Below are positions 22,461-33,680 of a DNA stretch of 64,000 nucleotides, one piece after another. The translations under genes were made by a program, and so were the position numbers. The stretch's first letter is position 1. Every line of letters starts with the position of its first letter. Location: contig NC_081333.1 in assembly GCF_022539665.2 (NCBI RefSeq), positions 7,686,971 to 7,750,970 of the forward strand, given 5' to 3'. The notes under the pieces are model-generated. The model had not been told where the DNA came from. It was given only the letters and a program-made list of their open reading frames with translations, and ran no database searches. Origin of the DNA: Daphnia carinata. Lineage: Eukaryota; Arthropoda; Branchiopoda; Diplostraca; Daphniidae.

Positions 22461-22850
22461 CTCGTCGACTTCGACAGCTTGATCGGCGTCGTCATGACCG
22501 GGACCGACTTCAGACGTGTCGATGAGGAAGACTGTGGCTACGTCGTTGTTGTTGTTGTTGAGCGGCCGTTTCTGAGGTGATAGAGCGTCGCCGTCAGTGT
22601 CTTGGTCGTCGATCGGTTGACCGTCATCGTCTGCTTCCATATGGCTTCCGTGCTGGTGGTGATTGTTCTCTTGCTGGTGATGGTGGTCTTCCAGAATCTG
22701 AACCATTTCGCGTTTGTGGACGACCAGCATAGGAATGCCCGCACCGGTTGAGCCGCCAGATCCAACAGAACCAGCAGATCCAGCCGGACTGTGATTGTTG
22801 TCGTTGTGATTCGTGTCCAAATCTTCAGCCATTGGACTCATGTCGGCCAT
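22461..22850 (-). CDS. TfAP-2: TFAP-2 exon 1: acidic, His/Asn-rich N-terminus with start codon
   Basis: The exon holds 130 codons from ATG (22850-22848) to GAG, then donor GTTTGT, ending in phase 0. The start MADMSPMAEDLD is preceded by AAAAGA, a reasonable Kozak context, with no pyrimidine-rich acceptor just upstream, so this is read as a first coding exon. The protein has a Gly/Ser/Ala-rich stretch (about residues 21-39), a His/Gln/Asn-rich stretch (about 55-70), an acidic run rich in Asp (72-88), five Asn in a row (98-102) and a second acidic stretch (about 112-130). It is low complexity but has few homopolymers at DNA level, unlike the flanks. Vertebrate AP-2 proteins start with a much shorter unrelated N-terminus, so this extension is lineage-specific or fast evolving. 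It is linked to AP-2 by phase, strand and position; that link is inference. The donor has T at +4 and is the weakest of the set. Confidence 0.85.
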
Positions 22851-23961
22851 TCTTTTCGCAACTTGTGTCTTTCTTCTGCTTCACACACACTCATACATAC
22901 ACCAACACTAAACACTTTTTGTTCGGCCGAAAGGTCTGTGATGCAATCAACAGGTGGATGAACAACACACGAAAAAATGATGCCAGATTTAAACTAGGAG
23001 TACGTGAGCCAGACACAAAGTCGTGTTGTTAAGGAAAAATGAAGATTATGGGGAAAAAAAATTGTAAATGTATCGACGAGAAGAAGGCAGGTGGGTTAGG
23101 GCCAAGATGGCGCCGACCAACACACAGCGCGCCAAAAGACTGAACAAATCCTCGTCGAAAGTCTTGGTGTACAAGTTCACTAAATGTTACACTAAAATAG
23201 AATCAATTCCGACAAACAAGTGTTTTCAAACGAGTCGTGAATCCATCGTTACCAGCAAGTTTTGCCACACACCATGGGTTTCTTCTTTTTCAAACCCTCC
23301 ACCAAACTGTTGATATGTGTGTGTGTGTGTGTGTATTTTTTTCTTTTTCTGTCAGGGTCGGCTCCACACACACACATACAGTGCCACACTGCACACATAC
23401 GACGTGATGGTGGCAGTTGTTGTCCGAACTGTGTTGGATTCGCTCTTGATTTAATCGTTTCCGCGCACACTACACAAATCTATTTGCACAAACACACGGA
23501 GGAGTGGGTGAAAAATATCAAAAGCGTGTGTGTGTATGCTAAAAAGTCATCGAGAGACACACAGAGAGAAAGAGAGGGGGAGATAGAGAACGACAACGTG
23601 GTGCGGCCGTTGCCGGAGGGAAAGCCTCGACGAACTTGACTGTGGCTGCGAACGCGCTCGCAAGACGATGGCTGTGCTGGGTCCGAGTTGTGCGGATCTG
23701 GCCGCAAGGGGGTCTTTGCCAAGCGGTTCGGCCTCGAGTTTCAAACCGCAACTGAGGAATGCAACAGTGCGCGCCACCAGTCTGTGTGTGTGTGAGAGTG
23801 GGGCTTTCCATTGAAGAAAAAAAAGGCAAATAAAAAATGGTGGTAGATATACATGAGAATGGTGGTGTGAATCCAAGTGGATGATGAAAATAGAGAAGAG
23901 GAGAGAGAGAGAACGCCAGCGACCTTTCCTCGCCCTTCTCTTTTTCCTTCTTTCTTTCTTT

Positions 23962-24005
<44 letters not shown>

Positions 24006-25316
24006 TCGTTTTCTTTTTCTTCTCTTGTGTTGGAACATTTCTCATTTTATTCCTCCTCTTTGGCGTCTGGCAACAGCAGGTTTTCCCCTCCATTAGTTAT
24101 TTGCAGCAGCGAGCCAAAAAGAACATGCATGTTCCTCTAGTATATTCTTTTTCCTGTCTCGTTGTTTTCGCCAAAAACAACCAAACAAAGATGGCCGATC
24201 GGGCTGGGAGAAATGCAATTTAGTGGACGTTTGCTATTTAGCACACTTTTCTCTCGAAAGGGGAGGGGGTTGATTTTATGACCTCTGTTGGAGAAAGGGA
24301 GAGATATCCCGAGACAGGTAATTATTATTCCATCCTTTCCTCTTTCTTTTTTTTTTCCCTCATTCAATTCTCTTTTCCTATGAAATCATTTTGGAATGTC
24401 GTGATTGCGCATCATCTCTTTACATTTTTTTTTTGTTCCAATTCGAAATAATAAAAACTGGCAAAAGTTTAAAAGATACAAAAAAAAAGGTGAGTGCTTT
24501 GAAATTACACGGCCTGTTTCCATTATTCGATTTTTTCTTTTACGTGCAAAGACGAAATTATAGAGTTGTGTAAAAAAAAAAAAAGAAAATGAAAATGAAA
24601 ATGGAAGAAAAATGGTGGGAGGAATCGAGTTGAACGGTGCACACAGAAATCTCATTAGCAGATTGATTCGTTTTGGGAGCTCTAGCGATAAAAATCCGAA
24701 CGGTATTTCCCACACTTTTTTCACGTGAGCGGCTCGTCACAAATCGTTCACATCTCGACTGAAATTATCTGAACTTTCATCGCAGATACAACAGATCTGC
24801 GTAGATGATGAGACTCTTTGAGTGAATGGAATTTTTCTTTTATTCATTTTCATTTTTTTTTACCAATTTTCGATCGTGACATTGTAGAAACATGAGAGCT
24901 TCGGGAGAATGACAATGCCAAACTGGCCAAAAAAAAAAAAAACTTAAACATTTTTCTACTCGTAACCGAAAAAGGGTAGGTTGACGAAGATTGTGTGGAA
25001 TTTTTCATGTTTCCCTTTTTTTTTTTTCCTTCTCTTTTTAAAAAAGATGGTGTCCAGCTGCAGACGCAATCTGTCGCCGATTGATCGGGACAAATGGGGG
25101 ACTGCATCTAAAAAGATTGACCGTTAAAAGTCCCATAAACTTTTAAGGCAAAAGAACGAAAAAAAAAAAAAACGTTCGTGTTAAAAAAAAAAAACAGAAT
25201 CCAGACTGAAGCGAAAAAAGAATTTATTATTTTAAAAAATACGCAATATACACTTGGTGTGTGTTGTGTGTCTCATGTTATTTAGAAGGTCGCGGCTAGG
25301 AAGAGAAGGGATTGTA
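22851..25316. other. AP-2 5' flank: no gene recognised
   Basis: Upstream of the AP-2 start. It contains AAGATGGC motifs at 23104 and 24188, GT repeat at 23311-23335, GC-richer block 23590-23800 open in all minus frames, and CT repeats at 23965-23999. The 184-codon minus frame here is Arg-Glu and Ser repeats. The AP-2 promoter and 5' UTR should lie here if exon 1 is the first exon; no TATA box was found. Confidence 0.5.
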
Positions 25317-25365
25317 TTACAACGTTGTATCTTCTCGAATGACAGTCCGATAGCCAGCGCTGCCT
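25223..25365 (-). CDS. Candidate 3'-terminal mini-exon with poly(A) signal
   Basis: The acceptor TCCTTCTTTTATTATGTACACAG is followed, in one frame, by one base and 15 codons (GSAGYRTVIREDTTL) and TAA at 25319-25317. An AATAAA lies on the minus strand at 25228-25223, with a T-rich tract after it. If real, it is the end of a minus-strand transcript from further upstream; the DTTL end resembles a PDZ ligand. A second frame is also open (48 codons), so the reading frame is uncertain, and the open stretch is short enough to be chance. Confidence 0.2.
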
Positions 25366-28300
25366 CTGTGTACATAATAAAAGAAGGACGAAAAATCTAA
25401 AAAAAAAAAAAAAAAAATAGTTTAAAATATTTTTAGATGAGGAGAGGCCGGGGACGACATACAACGACGGCGGGAGAAAGGTGGACGACGCCCAAGTTTT
25501 ATATGTATCGACCTGATAGCAGTACTATTACATCTGCGCTATTATATACATTGTAGTGGAACCAACAACAAGTGGTTTAACTTCTATTTCTCGGTCGTGA
25601 GCAAGAGGGGGAAACTCAACCGGATAATTCCGCACACACAGACATACACACACATGTTATAACGTGAATTTTCATGTGAACGAAACAAGCCATTCATCGG
25701 AGACCAGCTGTGGTTTCGTGTTATGTGTGGAGACTCGCACAAATAATGATAAAAAGAAATAAGGGCGCAGAGAAATTGAATGATCAATGCAGCATCCAAA
25801 ATAAGCGCTCGACTTGTTTTGAAAAGGGGTTCTTTTCCGTTGAATTTCTTGCCACATTGACGTCAGAGTCGTGTACCACTTGATGTTATACTGTTCACTT
25901 GTGTGATACAAAAAGAAGAAAAGAGGCAAGTACCCGTCATTTCATCGGCGACGAGGAAAGTGTGTTTGTAAGGAGAAAAAAACTCGTTTTTTCCTTGAAT
26001 AAATCTTTGAATTAAAATGATGGGATTACACGAAACTTTGTCTCGAGTTAATCCGGGAAAAAAGGGAACGGGAAACATTTCAAAAATATTTTTTTTTTCT
26101 ACCTTCTTGACAACGGTTTTTAACAGAGAGATTAAAAGAAGGTGAATCTGCTTTATAACAGCCCACAGGTGAAAGAGTTCATAAAAAGCCCCAAAAATTA
26201 ATATTTTAAAAATAAAAAAAGAAAACAGAGAGAAACGGGCAGAAAGTAGTGAAACGATTAATAACCGAATCGAATGATCAATGCTCAACTTGCTCTTCCA
26301 AAAAAATATTGAAACGGCTTGCACCGCTGCTACGCTTGAAGTCTTTTTAATGCGATGAGGGTTAAGTTCTTTTTCACGAAAAAAAAAAAAAGAAAATGGC
26401 CAAAAAAATTATCAGTTTCCCATCTGCTGACTGGTGTTTTTTTTTTGTAGGTTACCGAAATGTGAAAATGCCTTTTAAAGAAACAACACCTTTGACACAT
26501 TCGTATAGCAAGCGCCCCGATGAAATGATATCACCATATTCCATCATCTTTATTTCCCCCCTGCGATGCGGCAACAGATGGCCGGCCTGCTCTTCCAAAA
26601 TCTCTTATAACTTTGTCGCCCCTTTTTATTTTTTTTTTTCTTCTTCTTCTCTTTAGCATATTCTTATTCTTTTTTTTTTTCCCTGACCAAGAGTTTTAAC
26701 GCGAAGATGAAAAAATTCCAATGCAAAAATGTCCAGTTGGACCCCCCGCTCTGATCAATGCAAATATTATTATGTTTTGTTTTGTTTTTGTTTTGTTTTT
26801 CTAGTTCAAAACGAGTAGAGAGAGAGAGAGAGAATGGTCTTGAACACGAATCACCTGTCGGGACTGTGGGTGGAGGAAGACGAAGAAGAAGAAGAAAAAA
26901 AAAACAGGTGTAAGACTTCATGATCATTTATTCCATATGTATCCAGCGGTGCGAAGCGAAACCGAGTGCCGTGTCCCGGTGACTCGCGTGACGTCACAAC
27001 TTATTTACATGATCCCAAAGCGTCTGTTGATGTGCCGTTTGTTATTCACATCCTTTCCCGACTTTTCCTTATTTTCTTTCTTCTTCTTCTTTTTTTTTTT
27101 TCATTAAAAGAATTTTAGGAGTTGCTTAATATTTGCTCGTGCACCGTGAATCAATATGGGCATGGAACACACACACACAGGGCCGCAATACATACACGAC
27201 GATGATTCTACTGCTGACGACTTGCAATAGACACAACTCTCTGCCGAAGCTCGTCTTTCCAAAGTGTGTTCGGCTCGTTAGAAATCAATTTTTATCAGCT
27301 ACATCGCCATGAAAATGTCAGCGTTTTTTTATTTTATGAACATCACAAATATTTCTTTCCTTCTCATTCGCATAAGTGCGGCCTCGCACACGAAATATTA
27401 TTGACCTCTCGGTTAATCGAAATAATTCAGACGACAAACACAATTTTTTTTTTGAATTTTTAGCTACGGGGGGGCATAGTTGGATGAATGGCATAAACGT
27501 ACTCAACGGTCATCTTCATTAACTTTAACGGCGGGTTAATAAATTTTCCAATCGAATTTGTGTAAGTGTTTAAAGCTTTTTCCTCCCCCCGGTTTATTTT
27601 CAAGGTGTTTTTCTCTAATTGGAACGAAGAGGTGGGATGAGTTGATGACTTTTCTCTTTTAATTGCATCAGGAAAAGGACTCAGCGCGTGGGTTTCGATT
27701 ACACGGGGGGTTTCAAACGGATATCTAAATTTATGGCAACCGTCGAATTTGATCGACCCGCGTGCCCGTCAGGGAATCAACAAGCGAACACACACACACA
27801 CAAAGGATTTTTTTTGTTTTTATTTGATGCTCATTTTTGTTTTTTCTTGTTCGCCATTTGAATTCCAAAAATATTTATTACTAGCGTCGGGTCAGGTCGT
27901 CTTTTTTTTCACAGCCGCCGTCGATATGTAGTTTGAGAGGTAACGCATCCAAATTAATTGGCCGTATTTCTTTGCACCTTTTTTTTTTATTACTATTGTA
28001 GCTTTCCATAATGGCATATTGTAATTAAATGTAATGTAATCAGCGCGAGCGCGCTATTCAAAAAAAAAAAATATTTGGAAAGTTCTTTCTTTTTCTCAGC
28101 GTTTCCAAGCAAAGGTGAAATCATAGGATATTTGATAGATTTTATTTTTAAAATTTTGTGAAAAAAAAAAAATGAAAAAAGGATATATGTATCACATAAA
28201 TATACATGCGTTTAAGAAAAAGGAAATCTAGGTTAGAAGCGCGGGTTTCAAAAAAATGAACGGGCCTGGCGTACGAGCGCGCGGTTGTAGCGAGAGAGAA

Positions 28301-31300
28301 ACAAGATTCCAAGAATTCTAATAACCACTCAAGAAAAAGAAAAACTTGTGTTCTATAAGTTCGTCATTGGTTAATATAAAAAGAAAAAGAGAAATAATTT
28401 GAACGCAACAATGGAAACAAATAGATAGTGACGTCACATGAATTTTCAAGTCGCTCGAGTCGTGTCTCGTGTTTTGTGTGTGATAGCCAAAACACAAGAT
28501 GCCGAGTGTTGATAAGCGCATTACGTACGCATTATACGACGATGCATTCAACGTCAAACAAGTTGGATGCCAAAAGAATGAAAGGACAGTCGAGCAAAAA
28601 AGAGAAAAAAAAAACCGGATGAAAATGAATAAATGATTCGAAAATGACGGATAGAGATGTGCGCTTTTTTCCATCGTTTTGTGGGATCTCTCTGATGTTC
28701 ATTTCTTTTCAAAACGCCAAACACAAACATTACCTGACGGACGTGAGCAACGCCACCTAGCGAACACTACATCTCTGATATCCCTATTTCTCACCGGAAG
28801 TAAAAACCCAATAAAAATCTACCGGGACTAATTTTTAAGCCTTTCCACGAATTCAGACCCCCATTCGCAAAACAGAAAAAATGTTGCAAAACCGAAGCGT
28901 GTAAATTATAAACATACCAATATGTATTTAAAATAAAAAACGCATCATTTTAAAATTCGGTTAAAGAGCGTACATCTTTTGCCGCCCTATAAAAAAAAAA
29001 GGAGAGCTAGAAGCTACTCCCGAGACAAAAATGATTAGCATATTCATCACGGGTTTCACCGTGCGTTCAAGAGCTCATCTTTCTTGTATAACATCTGCCG
29101 TCATCTTTTTCTTTTTCCATCTCCTCTTGCGCTAGAAAATGTTTTCTACCTTAAAAAAAAACCACCTGACATACAGCACAAGATTATCTGATTGCAGTTC
29201 CCAAGCCTCAAAAAACTTGGCTGCCGACTACGTACAGGTGGCTCTCTCGGTTTTGGCGTTATATTTTTCAATATGCTACACAGAACTTTACCCTTTTTTT
29301 TAAGGGAAATACGCGCGTAAAGACACTCGTTTTCAAGCCCAACGTAGTAATTCCTTCTTTGTTGTTTTGGTTATAAAAAAAAAAACAACTACAGAAAAAA
29401 GAATACGGCCCCCGTAATGTCGAGAAATTGTATGTCGTTTTGATGAGTTACACGAGTTCCAAACTCGTTAGCCCTTTTTTTTTTTTTTTATTTCGGTTTT
29501 TTTTTTTTTTGGTTTTTTAGGTCTTTTTTGTTTGTTTTGAGGCTTTTTGTCGACAGTTTTGCTTCACTTTTAATGGCCGCCAGGTAGTTTGGAGACTGTC
29601 TTAACGAGCAAAGGCTTGTGGACTGGTTTGCTTTGCCTCTATCTTTTTCGTTTCTTGTGTTTTCGAAAGAAAACAAAAAGACGCTTAAAACAACATCATC
29701 CTCTCCTTTTTTTTTTTTTGATTGATATACGCTTGCTAGATTGTTGTACAGAAATGGATTTATTGATGTGGTGGCGGCTCTGTCTTTAAAACTTATCCCG
29801 TGCCCCGATCAAACAAAAATCCGACGCCCCTTCCTCGCTCCCGAAGCGCACCTGACGGCGGCCAAAAAAACAAACAAAACATGCGCGTAGGCGTGACTTG
29901 AGCAGCTTCTTCTTCAACCTTTTGTTTGTTTGCCAACTCTTTTTTTTTGTTCTTTTTTAGAGGGGATACGTGTAAGGCTGTCAAATGGGGGTCCCGACCG
30001 ATGAAGATGTCAAGCATTTTAAGACGTTTAAAAGAATGCCAAGAAAAAAAAAAAAAAAAAACTCTGTTCATTGAAAAACTGTGCGGAGGAACAACAAATC
30101 TCTTCGAAGAACAATCTGGAATTCAATGGGGGTCACATACTCTCATTTCTTTGGAATAATTTGGCCATTAATCAAGCAGGCAGAGATGCAAGAGGTTACA
30201 CGGCGTTATAGAAAGCGGGCAGCAGATGCGTGATAAATCGGCTCTCTTTCAAACGCTCTTGCAAATAACTGTACGTGAAATTTTTTTTTTCAAACGAGGT
30301 CGCCATACCGCTAAATTGCCCGCTAAGGTTCAGCAACAACACGAGGAGAAATGTCGAATCAATAAGTTTAGCATTGCGCGCATACGAGCAAAAAGAAAAA
30401 AAAAAGAGAGGAGAAATGTGATTATTTTTAATAATAATAAAAAGGAAAAAAAAAAGAGGAGCCCACAAGAGAGTAGCCAGGGCTAATCGGATCGGGACCG
30501 GTGTGGCGTGATCTCAAACGAAACACGTAACGGTTCCATCTCTTTTCCAATGATGATGATGATCATCATCATTATCATACGTACGTACGATGCGAGTGTG
30601 CGTATAATTACACGATTTGAGAGAACTCGAGGGATGTTATAAGAGTCGAGAGTAAAGTCGAAAGATAGAGAGAGCTATGGGTCACGTGATGCGCAGAGGA
30701 GCTTCTCCTTTTTGTTATAACTGGCCACTTCGGTCGGTGCTCTCCTTTTCCTTTTCTTTTTTTTTTTTCTTTTTTTAAAAGTTATTATAGAGTTCGCGCG
30801 CCGCCCGCCGTCTTTGCGTGTAAAGTCCATCCCGCGCGTTTTTTGAAAAAAATTATTTTTAATTTTTCTTTTCTTTTAAAATATGAAAAACAGGTGAAAG
30901 GTTTTGCTCCGACTTGTTTTTCCCGCATGTTTTAAAGTTTTTTTTTTTTGTTTTCCTATTGAGCTTCACGCTCCATTTTTTTTTTTTTTTGCTCTCCTCC
31001 TCTTCAATTTCATCTCGTTGATGTTGAGTTGTTTCTTCTTTTTTTTCAACGGGAAATTAGCTACGCGGGCAGCTATGCAACTCTGGCTACGTGATGCTGA
31101 TTTATATCATTTTCTCATTCGTGCGGGAGGCTGAAGCTACTACTGCTGCGGTTTGCCGCACTAACCACGCGGACAAAGTGTAATCAAAACGCGCATCTTT
31201 CTTTTTCGGACTGCTACACTTTTGTTTCATCCGTCGTCTGCATTCTTTCCATCGCCGAGATGATTAACTTTACTTCTGAGAATGATTAGTTACATAATGA

Positions 31301-33462
31301 CGGTAGCTCCTGAATGTTACACGAAGGCAAATGAAACATGAGAACGAATTCAGAACAAAGGGGAAAAGTTTAAAATTAAAATTCACGTCCTTTCTTTTTT
31401 TTTTTTTTTTTATTTTGAATGGGGGGGAAAGCTGACGAAGAGTTGAACGCTAAGAGCCGATAGTTGCAGGTGGTAGCACACCATGTCATCTTGTTCGAAC
31501 ACGTAATTGATGTGAAATATATTTATAGAAGAGTGGCGCTCGGTTAGTGACCAGCAATCGAGACAAGTACGAAGACAAGAAAAAAATTCTGTTACCATAG
31601 TACTGTTATTAAAATTTTAAAATTCCTGGGCCCGATTAAGGAGACTTTTCTCATCTTTTGAAGAGAGGCAAAAAAACTGAAACAAAAGATACACGCCCTT
31701 AAGCGATTTTTTTAGAAGTCAAATGTTTTTTGTAACAAGGTACAATAGCAAAATAAAAAAAAAAAAAAAAAAAAACGAAAACTGCTTTAGATTTTTGTTT
31801 AGATTTTCGCGCCTCTTTGCGTGCAAAGCGACCGTTGTATCGAGTCAGGAGCATTGGCCAACAAACCGATAAGGATCGATTAACTAACCAAACAGCCATC
31901 CATCATCCCGACCGATTCCCCCTTCTATTTTTTTTTTTTCTTTTATTACATATATGGCGCTGTGTTCATTAAACTCCCCTTCCAAAATAGAATTCAAGTT
32001 TGAAAGCGAAAGAGAGAGCCAAAAATATGAAAATTATTAATAGCGATGCTATCCACACAATCCTTTTTCTTTTTGTTTAGTTATTGATTTATACAATGCA
32101 AATAGAAAAAAAATTCAAACATAAAAAAAAAAAAAAAAAACGTCAGCGGTCAAGATGATTTTTTCCCCTTGTTATTCCAGTTTCATATCAGTTAGGTCAT
32201 TTAAATATCAAAATTATTATTTTTTTTTTTTTTCAAATTTCTCAGTTGTCTGTCCGCAATTGGATCATCTGGTGGTCTATTCGCATCGCTTTTGAAATCA
32301 CATGTTTACCTCCAGTGCTACAATGGAAAAAGAACCGCACACAATTCACACACGCACAGGGATTGGGTTATGATTATTATCACATTGGTCTCTCGATTCG
32401 TTCTCAATTCGAAAATTGGTCGAGGTTGTCCCCGACCAATTGCTTTTCTTTCCCCGCCGTCCGCGTTTTTTTTTTTTTCTGTGTGAAACTTTTACTCGCG
32501 TCAGAGAATACCAAACACACACCCCTCACAGGCGGGGCACAACGTTTGCGGTATTTACCTATGCGGTCAACCTCGATCGGGGAGAAAATCCGGGTGCGTT
32601 CAACCTCTCCACGGAGATCGCCATATTTCCAATCAAAAAGCCAGTTCAAAACAATCGGGGTCACTGGGTGTATCTACTTCTTATTTTTGTCAACTGGGAA
32701 AAATGTTCTGAAATGGGAGGGACCATTGGCTGATCGTTGATACGAAACGGTTCATTTCCAAACACCAAATGAAGATAGTATAGTCAAATTTACGACCTCA
32801 CATAACGTTTCTCTGTGTGTAGAGAACATATATCAAATACTCATCGAGTCAAAAAAACAAAAAAAAACAGTCCAGTACCTTCAATGAATTTTTTTTTGTT
32901 TTACATTTTTTTCAGGAGAGGGGAATAAGGACGGAATTGCGGAAGTGGGTTATCAACACGGTTTCAATGACCATTAATCATGTCGGCTGGCAGAAATCCA
33001 CCCCCCCCCCCAAAAAAAAAGGAACGAGGGAACAGTTTAAAACACATAGACGAAAATGAACAAAAAAGAAATTGTTCGAATCTCTTTTTTTTTTTTTAAT
33101 GTTCACATTCACCGAATGAAATACGACGCCAAACGATACGCGAGAATACTAAGTTTGTTCCCATCACCGAAGTGTAATCTATAGCATCATGAGCAACACC
33201 GATGATGGGTCTCTAAGAATACGAGAACCGTTACCGCAGTGTAACGAAATTAGCCGGCCATTTGTGTATGCACATCAGATCGTGCAAGTAACTTAAACAA
33301 AACAGACTCAATATTTGTTAAGCACATCTCTCTCTCCCCCACAATAACATAGTGGGAAATTCTCTATCATACACATATTTAAAAAAAAAAAAAAAAAAAA
33401 AAAGAAAAACGAAATAAATGTGTATACTATCTTATGATTTATTCATTCTAACGTGTGTATAG
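25366..33462. other. Upstream or intergenic DNA, no gene recognised
   Basis: AT-rich with homopolymers, somewhat fewer than elsewhere. It holds three CRE octamers (25858, 26989, 28429), a CTCF-like site (28751-28762), a TGA/TCA palindrome (30554-30571) and ATA-rich stretches. The 164-codon plus frame at 32246-32740 overlaps other open frames in both strands and is not supported. Confidence 0.6.
30554..30571. repeat. Divergent trinucleotide palindrome (TGA)n(TCA)n
   Basis: TGA units (from 30551) meet TCA units, giving an 18-bp perfect palindrome, followed by an ACGTACGTACG stretch. It is the same architecture as the GAC/GTC element at 18748-18775. Confidence 0.85.
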
Positions 33463-33680
33463 CCATTTCGGAATCCAGCAGCGGTGGCGGCGCGGCATCG
33501 GCGCCCATCTCCCGTTGTATCGCCTTTTACACAGGCTGGAGAAATTTCTTTTCTTTTTTTTTTTCTTTCGACCAATTTATCAACGGGAGATTAATTGCCG
33601 ACGCCAGCCGGCGCGCGCGCGCTTCTCTTTTTGTTGTTCCCCTCATTCGTCTAGAACAAAAGAAGGACCAAACACGTTGA
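33463..33680 (+). CDS. Candidate exon, CpG-rich island, unknown product
   Basis: A branch-point-like TTCTAAC and acceptor GTGTGTATAG precede a frame beginning ISESSSGGGAASAPISRC, then IAFYTGWRN, a Phe-rich run, and DQFINGRLIADASRRAR before a stop at about 33680. The first 70 bases are GC-rich and homopolymer-free, unlike the surroundings. The minus strand is also open in two frames over the GC-rich part and is followed there by TGAATAAA, so strand is uncertain. No family recognised. Confidence 0.22.
33609..33622. repeat. Alternating (GC)n tract
   Basis: Seven CG/GC dinucleotides in a row; Z-DNA-prone. A similar tract lies at 52919-52932. Confidence 0.9.

Larger units (their letters stand above)
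3097..22850 (-). other. TfAP-2: TFAP-2 transcription factor gene, 5' part of locus (partial, runs off the left edge)
   Basis: Overall gene span. Seven exons were joined by hand from splice sites and reading phase, giving about 422 residues that follow the AP-2 family order: N-terminal activation region with a PPYF-PPP motif, a DPYS segment, a linker with RRPDVL, then the conserved basic DNA-binding block. AP-2 proteins bind GCC-N3/4-GGC elements as dimers and control ectoderm, neural and limb development; they act in the nucleus. Intron lengths from 5' to 3' are about 5.0, 1.1, 0.3, 2.5, 1.45 and 8.1 kb. The exon ending at 3097 closes with one base of a codon, so a further exon is required. 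The rest of the DNA-binding and the helix-span-helix dimerisation region was not found in 1-3096 and must lie outside the window. Identification is seen directly from motif identity; gene limits are inferred. Confidence 0.95.

Noticed and set aside
23539-24093. 184- and 163-codon minus-strand frames
   Set aside because: Two overlapping frames both open because of CT/GA repeats; composition is Arg-Glu and Ser-Leu repeats.
29150-29310. Plus-strand 40-base exon candidate between CTGATTGCAG and CAG|GTGGCT
   Set aside because: Splice signals fit but the exon is too short to judge and the frame simply reads through; no partner exons.
32246-32740. 164-codon plus-strand frame
   Set aside because: Partly non-repetitive and preceded by a poly-T acceptor-like CAG, but a second plus frame and a minus frame are open over the same bases, so low stop density rather than coding is the simpler reading; no family recognised.
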